From the NCBI GenBank assembly GCA_001899635.1, contig MKVQ01000029.1, forward strand, positions 107,483 through 145,540: DNA of 38,058 bases, written 5' to 3'. The position numbers were made by a program, and so were the translations under genes. Below, in pieces: positions 7,962 to 15,009 of the stretch. Below the pieces are notes generated by a model. That model did not search any database. It was given only the letters and a program-made list of their open reading frames with translations, and was not told the DNA's origin. Every line of letters starts with the position of its first letter. The stretch's first letter is position 1. This stretch comes from Myxococcales bacterium 68-20 (GTDB lineage Bacteria; Myxococcota_A; Polyangia; Polyangiales; Polyangiaceae).

Positions 7962-9106
7962 TGCTTCGTGACTTCGCCGCGAAGGACGAAGGCGCCTTCG
8001 ACGACGATCTTCTCGCCCTTCGCCAGGCCCTCGTGGATCTCGGCGACCTCGGTCGTCTTCCGCGCGACCTGAACCTTGCGAACCTCGAACGTGCCGGCTT
8101 CCTTCTCGACGAAGACGACCTTGTCCTCGCCAAGGGGCTGCACCGAGGGCGCAGGAACGAGCACGCGATCGTGCGTGGTCGTCTCCGGGAGCTTGATGCT
8201 CGCGCGGACGAAGAGGCCGGGCTTCAAGATGCCGTCCTGGTTCGGCACGTCGATGTACGCACGCGCGGAGCGACTCTGCTTGCCGATCTGCGGCTCGACC
8301 AGCGCGATCTTGCCCTTGAACGACTTGCCCGGGAGCGCGTCGACGAAGATCTCCGCTTCCTGCCCGACCTGGAAGTACGGGAGGTCTGCCTCGTAGACGT
8401 TCAGCGCCGCACGAAGATCGTGCGGATCCGCGATGACGAACGCGGTCTCCTTCGCCTGGAGGAAGCGGCCGAGGATCGCGTCGCGCCGGACGACCACACC
8501 GTCGATCGGCGCGGTGAGCGAGAGCATGCCTGCGCCGGAGATGTTCGAGCCCGCCGTCGGGCGCCCGACGCCGAGCGCCTGGAGCTTCGCCTTGGCTGCG
8601 GCGAGGTCCGCTTCGGTCCTCGACGCCTCGGCCTTCGCCTGTTCGGCTTCGCGGGCGGTCGTGAGCCCCTTCTCGAGGAGGCCGTTCTCGCGGTCGAGGT
8701 TCATCTTCGCCGACTTCGCCGCCGCCTCGGTCGAGAGGTACTCCGCTTGAGCCGTCGCGATCGACGGGACCACGAGCGTGGCGAGCAGCTGCCCGCGCTT
8801 CACGACGTCACCCGCCTTGACGGTGACGGAGGTGAGCCGGCCGTCCACGAGCGTCCCGACCTCGGCGTACTTGTCGAGGTTGTACTCGAGCGATCCGGGC
8901 ACCTCGAGGTCGAGCGCGCCGGTGCGGCTCCCTGCATGTTCGACCTTGATGCCGAGACGCTCGAGCGACTTCGGATCGAACTTCACGAGCTTCGGCCCAT
9001 CCGCTCGCGCGGGCGCATTGTCCTGCGCGTGCACGGGCTTCTCACCCGGACAGCCAGCAAGCGCGAACATGAAAACGAGGCCAACCAGGGGATAGAGCTT
9101 CGACAT
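7958..9106 (-). CDS. RND efflux periplasmic adaptor (membrane fusion protein, CzcB/CusB family), lipoprotein
   Basis: A 382-residue periplasmic adaptor that would link the RND pump to an outer-membrane channel. The leader MSKLYPLVGLVFMFALAGC has a clean lipobox (LAGC), so it should be anchored by lipid. The usual domain order is present: a first beta-barrel/lipoyl half (LEVPGSLEYNLDKYAEVGTLVDGRL, VKAGDVVKRGQLLATL), an alpha-helical hairpin rich in Ala/Glu/Lys (roughly residues 125-195), the second lipoyl half (LTAPIDGVVVRRDAILGRF), then the beta-barrel and membrane-proximal domains (GKIALVEPQIGKQSRSARAYIDVPN, LFVRASI). The ATG at 9106 is chosen because it begins the signal peptide. It is the first gene of the efflux operon; no metal-responsive regulator is adjacent. 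Confidence 0.88.
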   Translation of the reverse strand: MSKLYPLVGLVFMFALAGCPGEKPVHAQDNAPARADGPKLVKFDPKSLERLGIKVEHAGSRTGALDLEVPGSLEYNLDKYAEVGTLVDGRLTSVTVKAGDVVKRGQLLATLVVPSIATAQAEYLSTEAAAKSAKMNLDRENGLLEKGLTTAREAEQAKAEASRTEADLAAAKAKLQALGVGRPTAGSNISGAGMLSLTAPIDGVVVRRDAILGRFLQAKETAFVIADPHDLRAALNVYEADLPYFQVGQEAEIFVDALPGKSFKGKIALVEPQIGKQSRSARAYIDVPNQDGILKPGLFVRASIKLPETTTHDRVLVPAPSVQPLGEDKVVFVEKEAGTFEVRKVQVARKTTEVAEIHEGLAKGEKIVVEGAFVLRGEVTKQ

Positions 9107-9422
9107 TGGCAACGGAGGACGCCTCAGGTACCGCGAACGCCGGCATTCTGCCACCAAGCCGAGGGATTTTCCTACTCGGGAGATAGTTTGAGCTCCAACT
9201 ACCCCCCGCTTCGTAGCGAAACGCGACGAACCGTAACCGGGCGTAAACACTGTCGGGCTCGGTTGTGGGGAACGAGGCTCATGGCGAGACACGCCATCCT
9301 GCCGCTGAGTGAGGCAACGACGAGCCCGCGCGCTCGGAAGACATGACCGAGGCGGCCGGCTCGAGCGTCTGGAGCGCCTCGACGGCCTCGAACGTCGAGG
9401 CGCGCGTCGACCGCCCTGGTTC
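9107..9422. other. Intergenic region between efflux operon and AgmX-like gene
   Basis: 316 bp between two minus-strand genes. It should contain the promoter of the efflux pair, but I see no convincing sigma-70 boxes; the least GC-rich part is 9166-9200. The only clear structure is the hairpin at 9374-9403, close to the stop of the AgmX-like gene. No supported ORF. Confidence 0.5.
9374..9403 (-). terminator. Hairpin downstream of AgmX-like gene, possible terminator
   Basis: GCGCCTCGAC (9374-9383) and GTCGAGGCGC (9394-9403) form a perfect 10-bp stem with a 10-nt loop, about 20 bp past the stop codon of the minus-strand gene. No T-run follows on the minus strand, so intrinsic termination is uncertain; it may instead protect the mRNA 3' end. 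Confidence 0.4.
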
Positions 9423-10853
9423 TCAGCCGCCGACGCCGAACTTGAACGGGAAGCCAGCGACGGTCGTCGGCGAGTCGCTCGCGGGGAACTTCCAGCGCTG
9501 CACCTGGCGCACGACACACCCCTCGACGCGCGGATTGGAGAGCGTCGACCCGCCGACCGACGCGCTCGTCACGTTCCCACCGGGATCGATCTGCCACTGC
9601 ACGGTGACTCCGCCCTTGAGGCCCGGGTTGCGCTGCGCCTCGCTCTCGTAGCAAGCGCGGACGGCGCCGATGTGACTCATCACCACCCGCCGGATCTGCT
9701 CCGGAGAGAGGCCGCCCCTCGCGGCAGCCGCGCCGGTCCCGACCGCGACCTTCGCTTCCCCCGGACCGCCGCCGCCCGTGCCGTTCCCGGTGCCGGAGCC
9801 TCCGCCGGCACCGCCCCTGCCGTTGCCGCCGCTTCCACGGCCGCCCGGACCTCCGCCGCCTGCGCCGTAGCCGCCACCGCGACCGGCGCCGAAGCCGGTG
9901 TCGAGGGTGCCCGATCCGAACGCGACGCCCGGTCCGTTGCCGCCGCCGCCGCCCCCCGCGCCCTTGAGGCCGGTGCCCGGACCGCTGCCGAGGACGAGGT
10001 CCTTCGAGTTCAGACCGGAGAGCGCAGCCGACACCGTGTTGATCGACTTGAGCGTGTTCTGGATCTCCTTGCCGGTGTCGCCCTCGAGGACCTCGCTGAG
10101 GCCGCCGTAGTGCGTGGTCGGCTTGATCTCCCCGGGCAAGCTCGTGTTGTCGGCCGTCTTGTTCATGCCGAGCTTGCCTTCGTCGCCCTTGATCTTCTTC
10201 CCGCCGCCCTGCTCCTTCTTGTCCTGAGCGCCGGGGTCCTTGATGCCCGAGCCTCCCGCCTTGTCACCGCCCTCCGCCACGGCCGGCGGCGGGGGCGGCT
10301 CGAGCTCCATGCGCTTCATCTTGAAGCGTGACGCGAGATCATCCGGCGACTCGAGCTCGGGCGGCTTCGGATAGGGGAACGGCGTCGAGAGCGTGGAGAG
10401 GAGCCCGATGCCGCCGACGTGGAGGATGGCACTGCACAACCCGGCGAGGAGCACGAGCAGCTCGGGGCCGCGGAACGTGCTCATCTTGATCGGCTTCGAC
10501 GTGTACTGGAAGAAGAGCGAGACCTGGCCGTACTGGATCAGGCCGAAGTCGCCCGGCATGATCGGGACGGCTGCGCTCGTCCGCGCGATCGCGACCGGAT
10601 CCTCGGCGCGCCCTCGCAGCGTGAGAAGACCGCCAAGGCAGCCGCGCGCGTCGAGCTCCCATCCGCCCGCAACGGCACGGACCGGGACAGGCGACATCTC
10701 GATCCCGTCGGGGATCGGCACGCTCGCATCGGCGGCGTCGCCGAGCTGAAACGACTCACCACGCGCAAGCGTGCGGAGCGCGACCACCGTCGTCCCCCAC
10801 ACGACGGCAACGCGAAGCGCGTTCAGCGGCGTAGGCGCGGACGGGTTGGCCAT
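9423..10853 (-). CDS. AgmX/PglI C-terminal domain protein (TonB-like envelope protein)
   Basis: A 476-residue protein with four visible parts. Residues 1-120 form a beta-rich domain resembling FHA-like N-termini of this family (TVVALRTLARGESFQLGD...VPIPDG). A single transmembrane segment lies near 131-155 (ELLVLLAGLCSAILHVGGIG). A Pro-rich (EPPPPP) and then strongly Gly-rich linker spans roughly 285-375. The C-terminal domain is the AgmX/PglI type: LSPEQIRRVVMSHIGAVRAC, GGVTVQWQIDPGGNV, CVVRQVQRWKFP. The last part resembles TonB C-terminal folds, where a periplasmic domain contacts outer-membrane partners. AgmX was linked to adventurous gliding in Myxococcus, but paralogues are numerous, so a motility role is not claimed. 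ATG at 10853. It is transcribed away from the CRISPR locus. Confidence 0.82.
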   Translation of the reverse strand: MANPSAPTPLNALRVAVVWGTTVVALRTLARGESFQLGDAADASVPIPDGIEMSPVPVRAVAGGWELDARGCLGGLLTLRGRAEDPVAIARTSAAVPIMPGDFGLIQYGQVSLFFQYTSKPIKMSTFRGPELLVLLAGLCSAILHVGGIGLLSTLSTPFPYPKPPELESPDDLASRFKMKRMELEPPPPPAVAEGGDKAGGSGIKDPGAQDKKEQGGGKKIKGDEGKLGMNKTADNTSLPGEIKPTTHYGGLSEVLEGDTGKEIQNTLKSINTVSAALSGLNSKDLVLGSGPGTGLKGAGGGGGGNGPGVAFGSGTLDTGFGAGRGGGYGAGGGGPGGRGSGGNGRGGAGGGSGTGNGTGGGGPGEAKVAVGTGAAAARGGLSPEQIRRVVMSHIGAVRACYESEAQRNPGLKGGVTVQWQIDPGGNVTSASVGGSTLSNPRVEGCVVRQVQRWKFPASDSPTTVAGFPFKFGVGG

Positions 10854-11246
10854 GCTCGTCCAAGGCTATCAGAGCCTCCGGCTCGGCTTCGAGTTCCCGC
10901 TCATCCATGCAGCACGAGACGCCTACATGGCCCCCTCCGCTCGAGCTCATCCTCACGTCCTGCGCTCGCGGAGCCGGCGGTGGCGACGGATCGTGTCGCT
11001 CGGAGACCGGCGTCACCCCTGAGGCTCCCCCTTTGGACCCACGAACGTCGTTCAGCTGCGCTGGACCGAACGTCTCTTGGGCTACGCGACACCAACTGGC
11101 TCTGCATCGGCACGGGAACGCCCCACTTCAACAGTTTCCGGATCATCCCGACTGACAGAGCGAAGGGTAACCCCTGAGGGTGATGTGCATGAGCGATGGC
11201 TCGTGCTCCCTTTGGAAGTCATGCGTCGAGGGGGAGCGCGAGATCG
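10854..11246. other. Intergenic region without a supported gene
   Basis: 393 bp between the AgmX-like start and the nuclease-like remnant. Short ORFs exist on both strands, but none has a recognisable sequence or ribosome site. The 10-mer ACCCCTGAGG occurs twice (11015-11024 and 11170-11179). I see no RNA gene. It may contain decayed coding sequence like the segment to its right. Confidence 0.4.
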
Positions 11247-11675
11247 ATGAAGGTGCTGGCCGGCCTCGGACTCGGCGGTCCGACGGTCGCAATGGCCGCG
11301 AACGCTTCGACGCGAGCGTCGCTCGGCCGGCCCGCGTGGGGTCAGGCCGGCCTCCTCCGCGACCTCGAGCTCCGCATCGGCTCGTCTCCAATCACCGAAT
11401 CGGCGAGCGCACGCATTCCTCGCTGGACCGCCCGCATCAAGTCGCTCGCGGCAGCGAATGCATTCTACAACCGATCCTTCTCCGTCGACGAGCTGGGGAC
11501 GGCGGTGACGCTCCTCGAATGGCGCGACGCGCTCGTCGAGGCCGGCTGGGATGGCGCACCGATTGCGGGTGGGGGCGAGCGGCTCAATGCTCTCGCCGCG
11601 CTCGAAGGCCATGAGCGTGAAGGGGCGGAGCCCGGCCACGCCGACCGCCTCGTCCGCGTCGAGCGGGCGATCGCG
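11247..11675 (+). pseudogene. 5' remnant of a large nuclease-like gene (forward part)
   Basis: From ATG 11247 (GGGGAG about 11 bases upstream) the plus strand encodes MKVLAGLGLGGPTVAMAANA, then RPAWGQAGLLRDLELRIG, ARIPRWTARIKSLAAANAFY, SFSVDELGTAVTLLEWRDAL and GHADRLVRVERAIA. From memory this resembles the N-terminus of the long PD-(D/E)XK nuclease/AddB-like proteins found in myxobacteria, which run several hundred residues more. Resemblance stops near 11675, and the frame drifts on to a stop at 11900 with no family features. The next family-like stretch lies on the opposite strand immediately beyond (11682 upward), so the gene appears broken by an inversion. Family assignment is moderate and rests on recollection only. 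Confidence 0.5.
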
Positions 11676-11681
11676 AACCAC

Positions 11682-11850
11682 GAGCGGCTCGGCGTCGCGA
11701 CAGCGGATGACGACGTCCGATGCGGTCGATGTTCGACGCTGCGCGAGGAGCGCTGCGGTGAGCTCGGCGAGATCGCCCGGCGTGTCACCGCGCAGGAGAA
11801 GGAGCGTCCCATCACCCCGCGACACCAAAGCCCAACTCTCAAGACCGTGA
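11682..11850 (-). pseudogene. Inverted internal fragment of the same nuclease-like gene
   Basis: Read on the minus strand, this segment gives ESWALVSRGDGTLLLLRGDT, then PGDLAELTAALLAQ, and DVVIRCRDAEPL ending at 11682. In the large nuclease-like proteins I compare with from memory, a GDGxLxLLRGDT...LAEALAAxL...DLVVVR block lies downstream of the part encoded at 11247-11675. Here it abuts that part within about 7 bp but in opposite orientation. This points to an internal deletion plus inversion. The upper boundary (about 11850) is approximate. Confidence 0.4.
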
Positions 11851-11853
11851 CCC

Positions 11854-11873
11854 TTCAGGTGATTACGAGGGGC
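11854..11873 (+). promoter_or_regulatory. Candidate target (PAM plus seed) of the cryptic crRNA-like guide
   Basis: TTC at 11854-11856 is followed by AGGTGATTACGAGGGGC. The pseudo-spacer at 12052 begins AGGTGATTTCGTGGGGC. Positions 1-8, 10, 11 and 13-17 match; 9 and 12 differ; matching ends at 18. In type I systems position 12 is one of the flipped-out bases that tolerate mismatch. TTC fits the TTN PAM published for the Geobacter type I-G system. The site lies 43 bp upstream of the small ORF at 11916, where Cascade could block a promoter. I see no convincing -10/-35 pair. Confidence 0.6.
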
Positions 11874-11915
11874 TCGCCCTTGCCACGACCGCCTGAATGA
11901 CGACGTTGGCGCCCG

Positions 11916-11993
11916 ATGAAGGAAATCAAAATATCACTGACATTCGTCTTGCGCATCAACATCACACCTAAACTGCGGTATCGCGCCTACTGA
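11916..11993 (+). CDS. Candidate small toxin ORF (CreT-like position), 25 codons
   Basis: ATG 11916 to TGA 11993 encodes a 25-residue basic, partly hydrophobic peptide beginning MKEIKISL and ending RYRAY. It is clearly richer in A and T than everything around it, and uses codons rare in this GC-rich genome (AAA, ATA, TCA, ACA, TTG, CCT, TAT). CreT toxins of CRISPR-regulated toxin-antitoxin modules are equally tiny, and several act through rare codons that titrate scarce tRNAs. Its place, after a guide-matching site and before a crRNA-like element, is what CreT would occupy. No Shine-Dalgarno is evident. An overlapping 24-codon ORF (11897-11971) in another frame is an alternative. Function is inferred from position only, and the ORF could be fortuitous. 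Confidence 0.3.
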   Translation: MKEIKISLTFVLRINITPKLRYRAY

Positions 11994-12015
11994 CGACACG
12001 ACGATCACGTGCATA

Positions 12016-12106
12016 CGCTCGGACGTGCGGCGGCGCCGGCTCCGTTGAAGCAGGTGATTTCGTGGGGCGACTGGATCTCGACTCACCGTCTCCGGCGCCG
12101 GCGCCG
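12016..12106 (+). ncRNA. Cryptic one-spacer mini-CRISPR (CreA/CreR-like guide RNA)
   Basis: 12016-12051 matches the 36-nt array repeat at 26 of 36 positions without gaps. The last 14 (GGCTCCGTTGAAGC) are identical, including the full 8-nt 5' handle GTTGAAGC. The hairpin half is degenerate. A 36-nt pseudo-spacer (12052-12087) follows; array spacers are 34-42 nt. The next bases, GTCTCCGGCG, match 8 of the first 10 of a repeat and run into the palindrome GGCGCCGGCGCC (12094-12105). GGCGCCGGC occurs on both sides of the pseudo-spacer. Orientation equals that of the main array and cas genes. Known CreA antitoxin and CreR regulator RNAs look like this: degenerate repeats, an intact handle, and a spacer with only seed-region complementarity to a nearby promoter. 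Expression is not shown. Confidence 0.65.
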
Positions 12107-12241
12107 TCATCGTCGTCGTCGTGTAACGTGAAGGCCCTCGCGCACTGGGAGGCTCGACGCCCTCCGTCGCGGCGCCGCCACCGGTGGAACGCACGACCGC
12201 TCCCGTAGGCGAGATAGCGCAATCAATGAAGTGGGCTCGTC

Positions 12242-12264
12242 ATGACAATGACTTTTATATCTTG
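12242..12264 (+). promoter_or_regulatory. AT-rich island, candidate cas operon promoter
   Basis: ATGACAATGACTTTTATATC and flanks form a locally AT-rich patch about 160 bp before cas3 in otherwise GC-rich DNA. TTATAT or TATATC could serve as a -10 element, but no good -35 lies at the right spacing. If real, the transcript has a long 5' leader containing the inverted repeat at 12303-12327. Confidence 0.3.
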
Positions 12265-12302
12265 TCGAATCGCCCCAACTCCGTATCGTGAGAAATGCTG
12301 TC

Positions 12303-12327
12303 GCGTGCGACGCATGACGTCGCATGC
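12303..12327. repeat. Inverted repeat in the cas3 5' region
   Basis: GCGTGCGACG (12303-12312) and CGTCGCATGC (12318-12327) pair at 9 of 10 positions around a 5-nt loop. It lies between the AT-rich island and the cas3 start (12424; GGAGG at 12407-12411). It could be an operator for a cas regulator or an mRNA hairpin. Confidence 0.4.
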
Positions 12328-12423
12328 CTGAGATAGGGTCGCGGAGCGCCGCAGTCGTGGCGTGAAGCGGCACAGCAGGGCCCCACCGATCTTGGTGCGC
12401 TGCACTGGAGGACGGACGACACG

Positions 12424-15009
12424 ATGAGCACGTACCAGCAATGGTTCTCCGAGGTCACCGAGGAGCCCCGCGGGCCCTATCCGTGGCAGCTCGAGCTGGG
12501 CGAGGCGGTCGACTGTGCCGACCGGGTTCTCCGCATTCCGACCGGATTTGGAAAGACGGCAGGGACGGCACTCGCTTGGCTCTACAACCGCTGCGTGCGC
12601 CGTGATGAGCGCTGGCCCTTGCGCCTGATCTTCTGCCTGCCGATGCGGGTGTTGGTCGAACAGACGGAGCGCGTGCTCGAAGACTGGGTGAAGCGCGCCG
12701 GGCTCGAGGTGCCGGTCTTCACGCTTCTCGGCGGTCGCGAAGCTGCCCGCTGGGTCGACACGCTGGACCGTCCGGCGATTCTCGTCGGCACGCAGGACAT
12801 GCTGCTCTCGCGGGCGCTCAACCGGGGTTATGCATCGGCGCGCGGCCTGTGGCCGATGGAGTTCGCCGCGCTTCATCACGATGCGCTGTGGATCGTCGAC
12901 GAGGTTCAGCTCATGGACACCGGCCTCGCGACGACCACGCAGCTCGCCGCCTTCCGCATGGACGACACCGCGCGAGACCGGCCCCGGTTCCGTCCTGCCT
13001 TCACCTGGTGGATGAGCGCCACACTTCAGCAAGGCTGGCTGTCGACGATCGACTTTCGCTCGGCGCACGACCTCCCCCGCACCGCCATACCAGCGGCGCG
13101 GCGCGAAGGAGGACTGTGGGACGTCCGCAAGCGCCTCTCGTTTCGGCGAGACACGAGCACACCGGACGAAATCGCGGAGCTGGCGCTCGGTGCGCATCGC
13201 GAGGGCAAGCTCACTCTCGTCATCGTCAACACCGTCGATCGTGCGAGCAAGGTCTTCGCGTCCCTCGAGAAGGCGCGGAGGAAGTCGAAGCGCGCTTGTG
13301 AGCTCGCCCTCGTCCACTCTCGCTTCCGCGGCATCGAGCGCCGCGGCTGGGACTTTCTTCGGAAGAAGGCACCGGTTCCGTCCGATGGTCGGATCGTCGT
13401 GGCGACCCAGGTCGTCGAGGCCGGCGTCGACGTGTCGTCCAGCGTCCTCATCACCGATCTTGCGCCGTGGTCCTCCCTCGTCCAGCGCTTCGGCCGAGCC
13501 GCTCGCTACGCTGACGAGAGCGGCGAGGTGATCGTCGTTGGAGACGTCCCGAAGAAGGAGAGCGACGCGCGCCCCTATGCGCTCGACGCGCTCCAAGCGG
13601 CAGCCGACGTCCTCGCTGAGCTCGCACGAGACGCGGCCGATGTCGGACCGGCGACTCTGGAGAAGCTCGAGGAACGACTGGACGCGGCCCATCTCGCCCA
13701 GCTCTACCCGTACGAGCCTGCGCACGTGCTCCGGCGCCCCGACTTCGACGATCTGTTCGACACGTCGGCGGATCTCTCGGGCGCAGATCTCGACGTCGGT
13801 CGCTACATCCGCTCGGGGGAGGAGCGTGACGTCTCCGTCTTTTGGCGCACGGTCGAGGGCGAGCCGGGCACACTCTCCGATGTGCCGTGGCCGTCGCGCG
13901 ACGAGCTCTGTCCGGTCCCGGTCGCTGACCTTCGGAAGCTACTCGAGCGCGAGGAAAAGAGGGCCTATGTCTTCGACTACCTCTCCGGAAAGTGGGCGAG
14001 ACGTCGCAGCAAGGATCGCCTGGTCCCTGGAATGACCGTTCTCCTCGCCGCGGACGCCGGTGGCTACCGGCAAGATGCGGGCTGGGACCCGGCGAGCAAG
14101 CAGGCCGTTACCCCGCTGTCTGTCGGCGGCCACACGTCTCCGTTGCTCGAAGCGAGCCTGGCGAGCGACGACGACACCCTCTCGAGCGCGCCTGGCTACA
14201 AGACGATTCGCGCGCACGGGCGTGAAGCGGCGCTGGAGGTAGCACGGCTCGCATCCAGCTACGCGCTCCCGTCAGACCTCGCTCGTCTGCTCTCTCTCGC
14301 TGCTCGCTGGCACGATGTCGGCAAAGCGCATCCCATATTTCAAGCGGCGATCTCCGACACGGCACGTGGCCGCGACACACGGTTCGGAGGCCGGAACGAT
14401 CTCGCAAAGGCACCAGCGGACGCGTTCAAGCGCCCGCCCTATCCGAACCGCCCCGGCTTTCGACACGAGCTCGCAAGCACCCTCATGCTGTTCGAGGTGC
14501 TCCGGCGACGCGCACCGGACCATCCCGGTTTGCTGGGGTCACATCTCCAGCTCCTCTCGTTGATCGGCGACGCACCAGAGGAGGTGCCGACCGCGGAGCG
14601 GCTCGACGCGCATCCTCTCGCCGACGAGCTCACCGCGCTCAGCGCCGACGAGCTCGACCTCGTCGCGTACCTGGTCTGCGCCCATCACGGCAAGGTCCGC
14701 GGCCGATGGGCGAGCACACCTCAGGACATCGAAGCCGAGCACGGCGGCATTCACGGCGTCGTATCCAACGACAAGATACCGGCGTTCGCCTTCGAAGATG
14801 CGTCAGGCGACGAAGCGCAGCTTCCGGAGCTCACGCTCTCGCTCGCCGCTGCAGCCGTCGGTATCGGGAGTCGCTACGGCGCGTCCTGGACGGATAGGAC
14901 GTCTCGCCTGCTGGAACGCTATGGCCCCTTCGCCCTCGCGTTCCTCGAGACAGTGCTCCGCGTCGCCGACTGGCGCGCCTCCGCTCTTCCACCCGAGGAG
15001 TCACCGTGA
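12424..15009 (+). CDS. cas3: Cas3 helicase-nuclease, type I-G (HD domain at C-terminus)
   Basis: 861 residues. Cas3 is recruited to Cascade-bound DNA, unwinds it with ATP and cuts single strands. SF2 helicase motifs are present in order: Walker A IPTGFGKT (residues 38-45), Walker B DEVQ (159-162) in place of the usual DEAD/DExH box, motif III SAT (198-200), ATQVVEAGVDV, and motif VI QRFGRAAR (from 354). The HD nuclease is C-terminal: WHDVGKAH (H630, D631), RHEL (H681) and CAHHGK (H754, H755), so the metal-binding set is complete. Helicase first and HD last is the arrangement in type I-G. GGAGG precedes the ATG by 12 nt. The gene ends overlapping the next by GTGA. It appears fully intact. Confidence 0.95.
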   Translation: MSTYQQWFSEVTEEPRGPYPWQLELGEAVDCADRVLRIPTGFGKTAGTALAWLYNRCVRRDERWPLRLIFCLPMRVLVEQTERVLEDWVKRAGLEVPVFTLLGGREAARWVDTLDRPAILVGTQDMLLSRALNRGYASARGLWPMEFAALHHDALWIVDEVQLMDTGLATTTQLAAFRMDDTARDRPRFRPAFTWWMSATLQQGWLSTIDFRSAHDLPRTAIPAARREGGLWDVRKRLSFRRDTSTPDEIAELALGAHREGKLTLVIVNTVDRASKVFASLEKARRKSKRACELALVHSRFRGIERRGWDFLRKKAPVPSDGRIVVATQVVEAGVDVSSSVLITDLAPWSSLVQRFGRAARYADESGEVIVVGDVPKKESDARPYALDALQAAADVLAELARDAADVGPATLEKLEERLDAAHLAQLYPYEPAHVLRRPDFDDLFDTSADLSGADLDVGRYIRSGEERDVSVFWRTVEGEPGTLSDVPWPSRDELCPVPVADLRKLLEREEKRAYVFDYLSGKWARRRSKDRLVPGMTVLLAADAGGYRQDAGWDPASKQAVTPLSVGGHTSPLLEASLASDDDTLSSAPGYKTIRAHGREAALEVARLASSYALPSDLARLLSLAARWHDVGKAHPIFQAAISDTARGRDTRFGGRNDLAKAPADAFKRPPYPNRPGFRHELASTLMLFEVLRRRAPDHPGLLGSHLQLLSLIGDAPEEVPTAERLDAHPLADELTALSADELDLVAYLVCAHHGKVRGRWASTPQDIEAEHGGIHGVVSNDKIPAFAFEDASGDEAQLPELTLSLAAAAVGIGSRYGASWTDRTSRLLERYGPFALAFLETVLRVADWRASALPPEESP

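Noticed and set aside
4786-7971. A 1061-codon plus-strand ORF rich in Asp, Arg and Glu opposite the RND pump gene.
   Set aside because: It is the antisense shadow of a clearly recognisable CzcA-family gene in very GC-rich DNA; its low-complexity composition is typical of such shadows.
11082-11828. A single intact 248-codon minus-strand gene across the nuclease-like remnant.
   Set aside because: Only its first 49 or so codons look like family sequence; beyond 11682 the plus strand carries the recognisable protein, so the rest is antisense.
11897-11971. A 24-codon ORF (MTTLAPDEG...) as the candidate small toxin.
   Set aside because: It overlaps the 11916 ORF in another frame and its first codons are ordinary GC-rich ones; kept only as an alternative.
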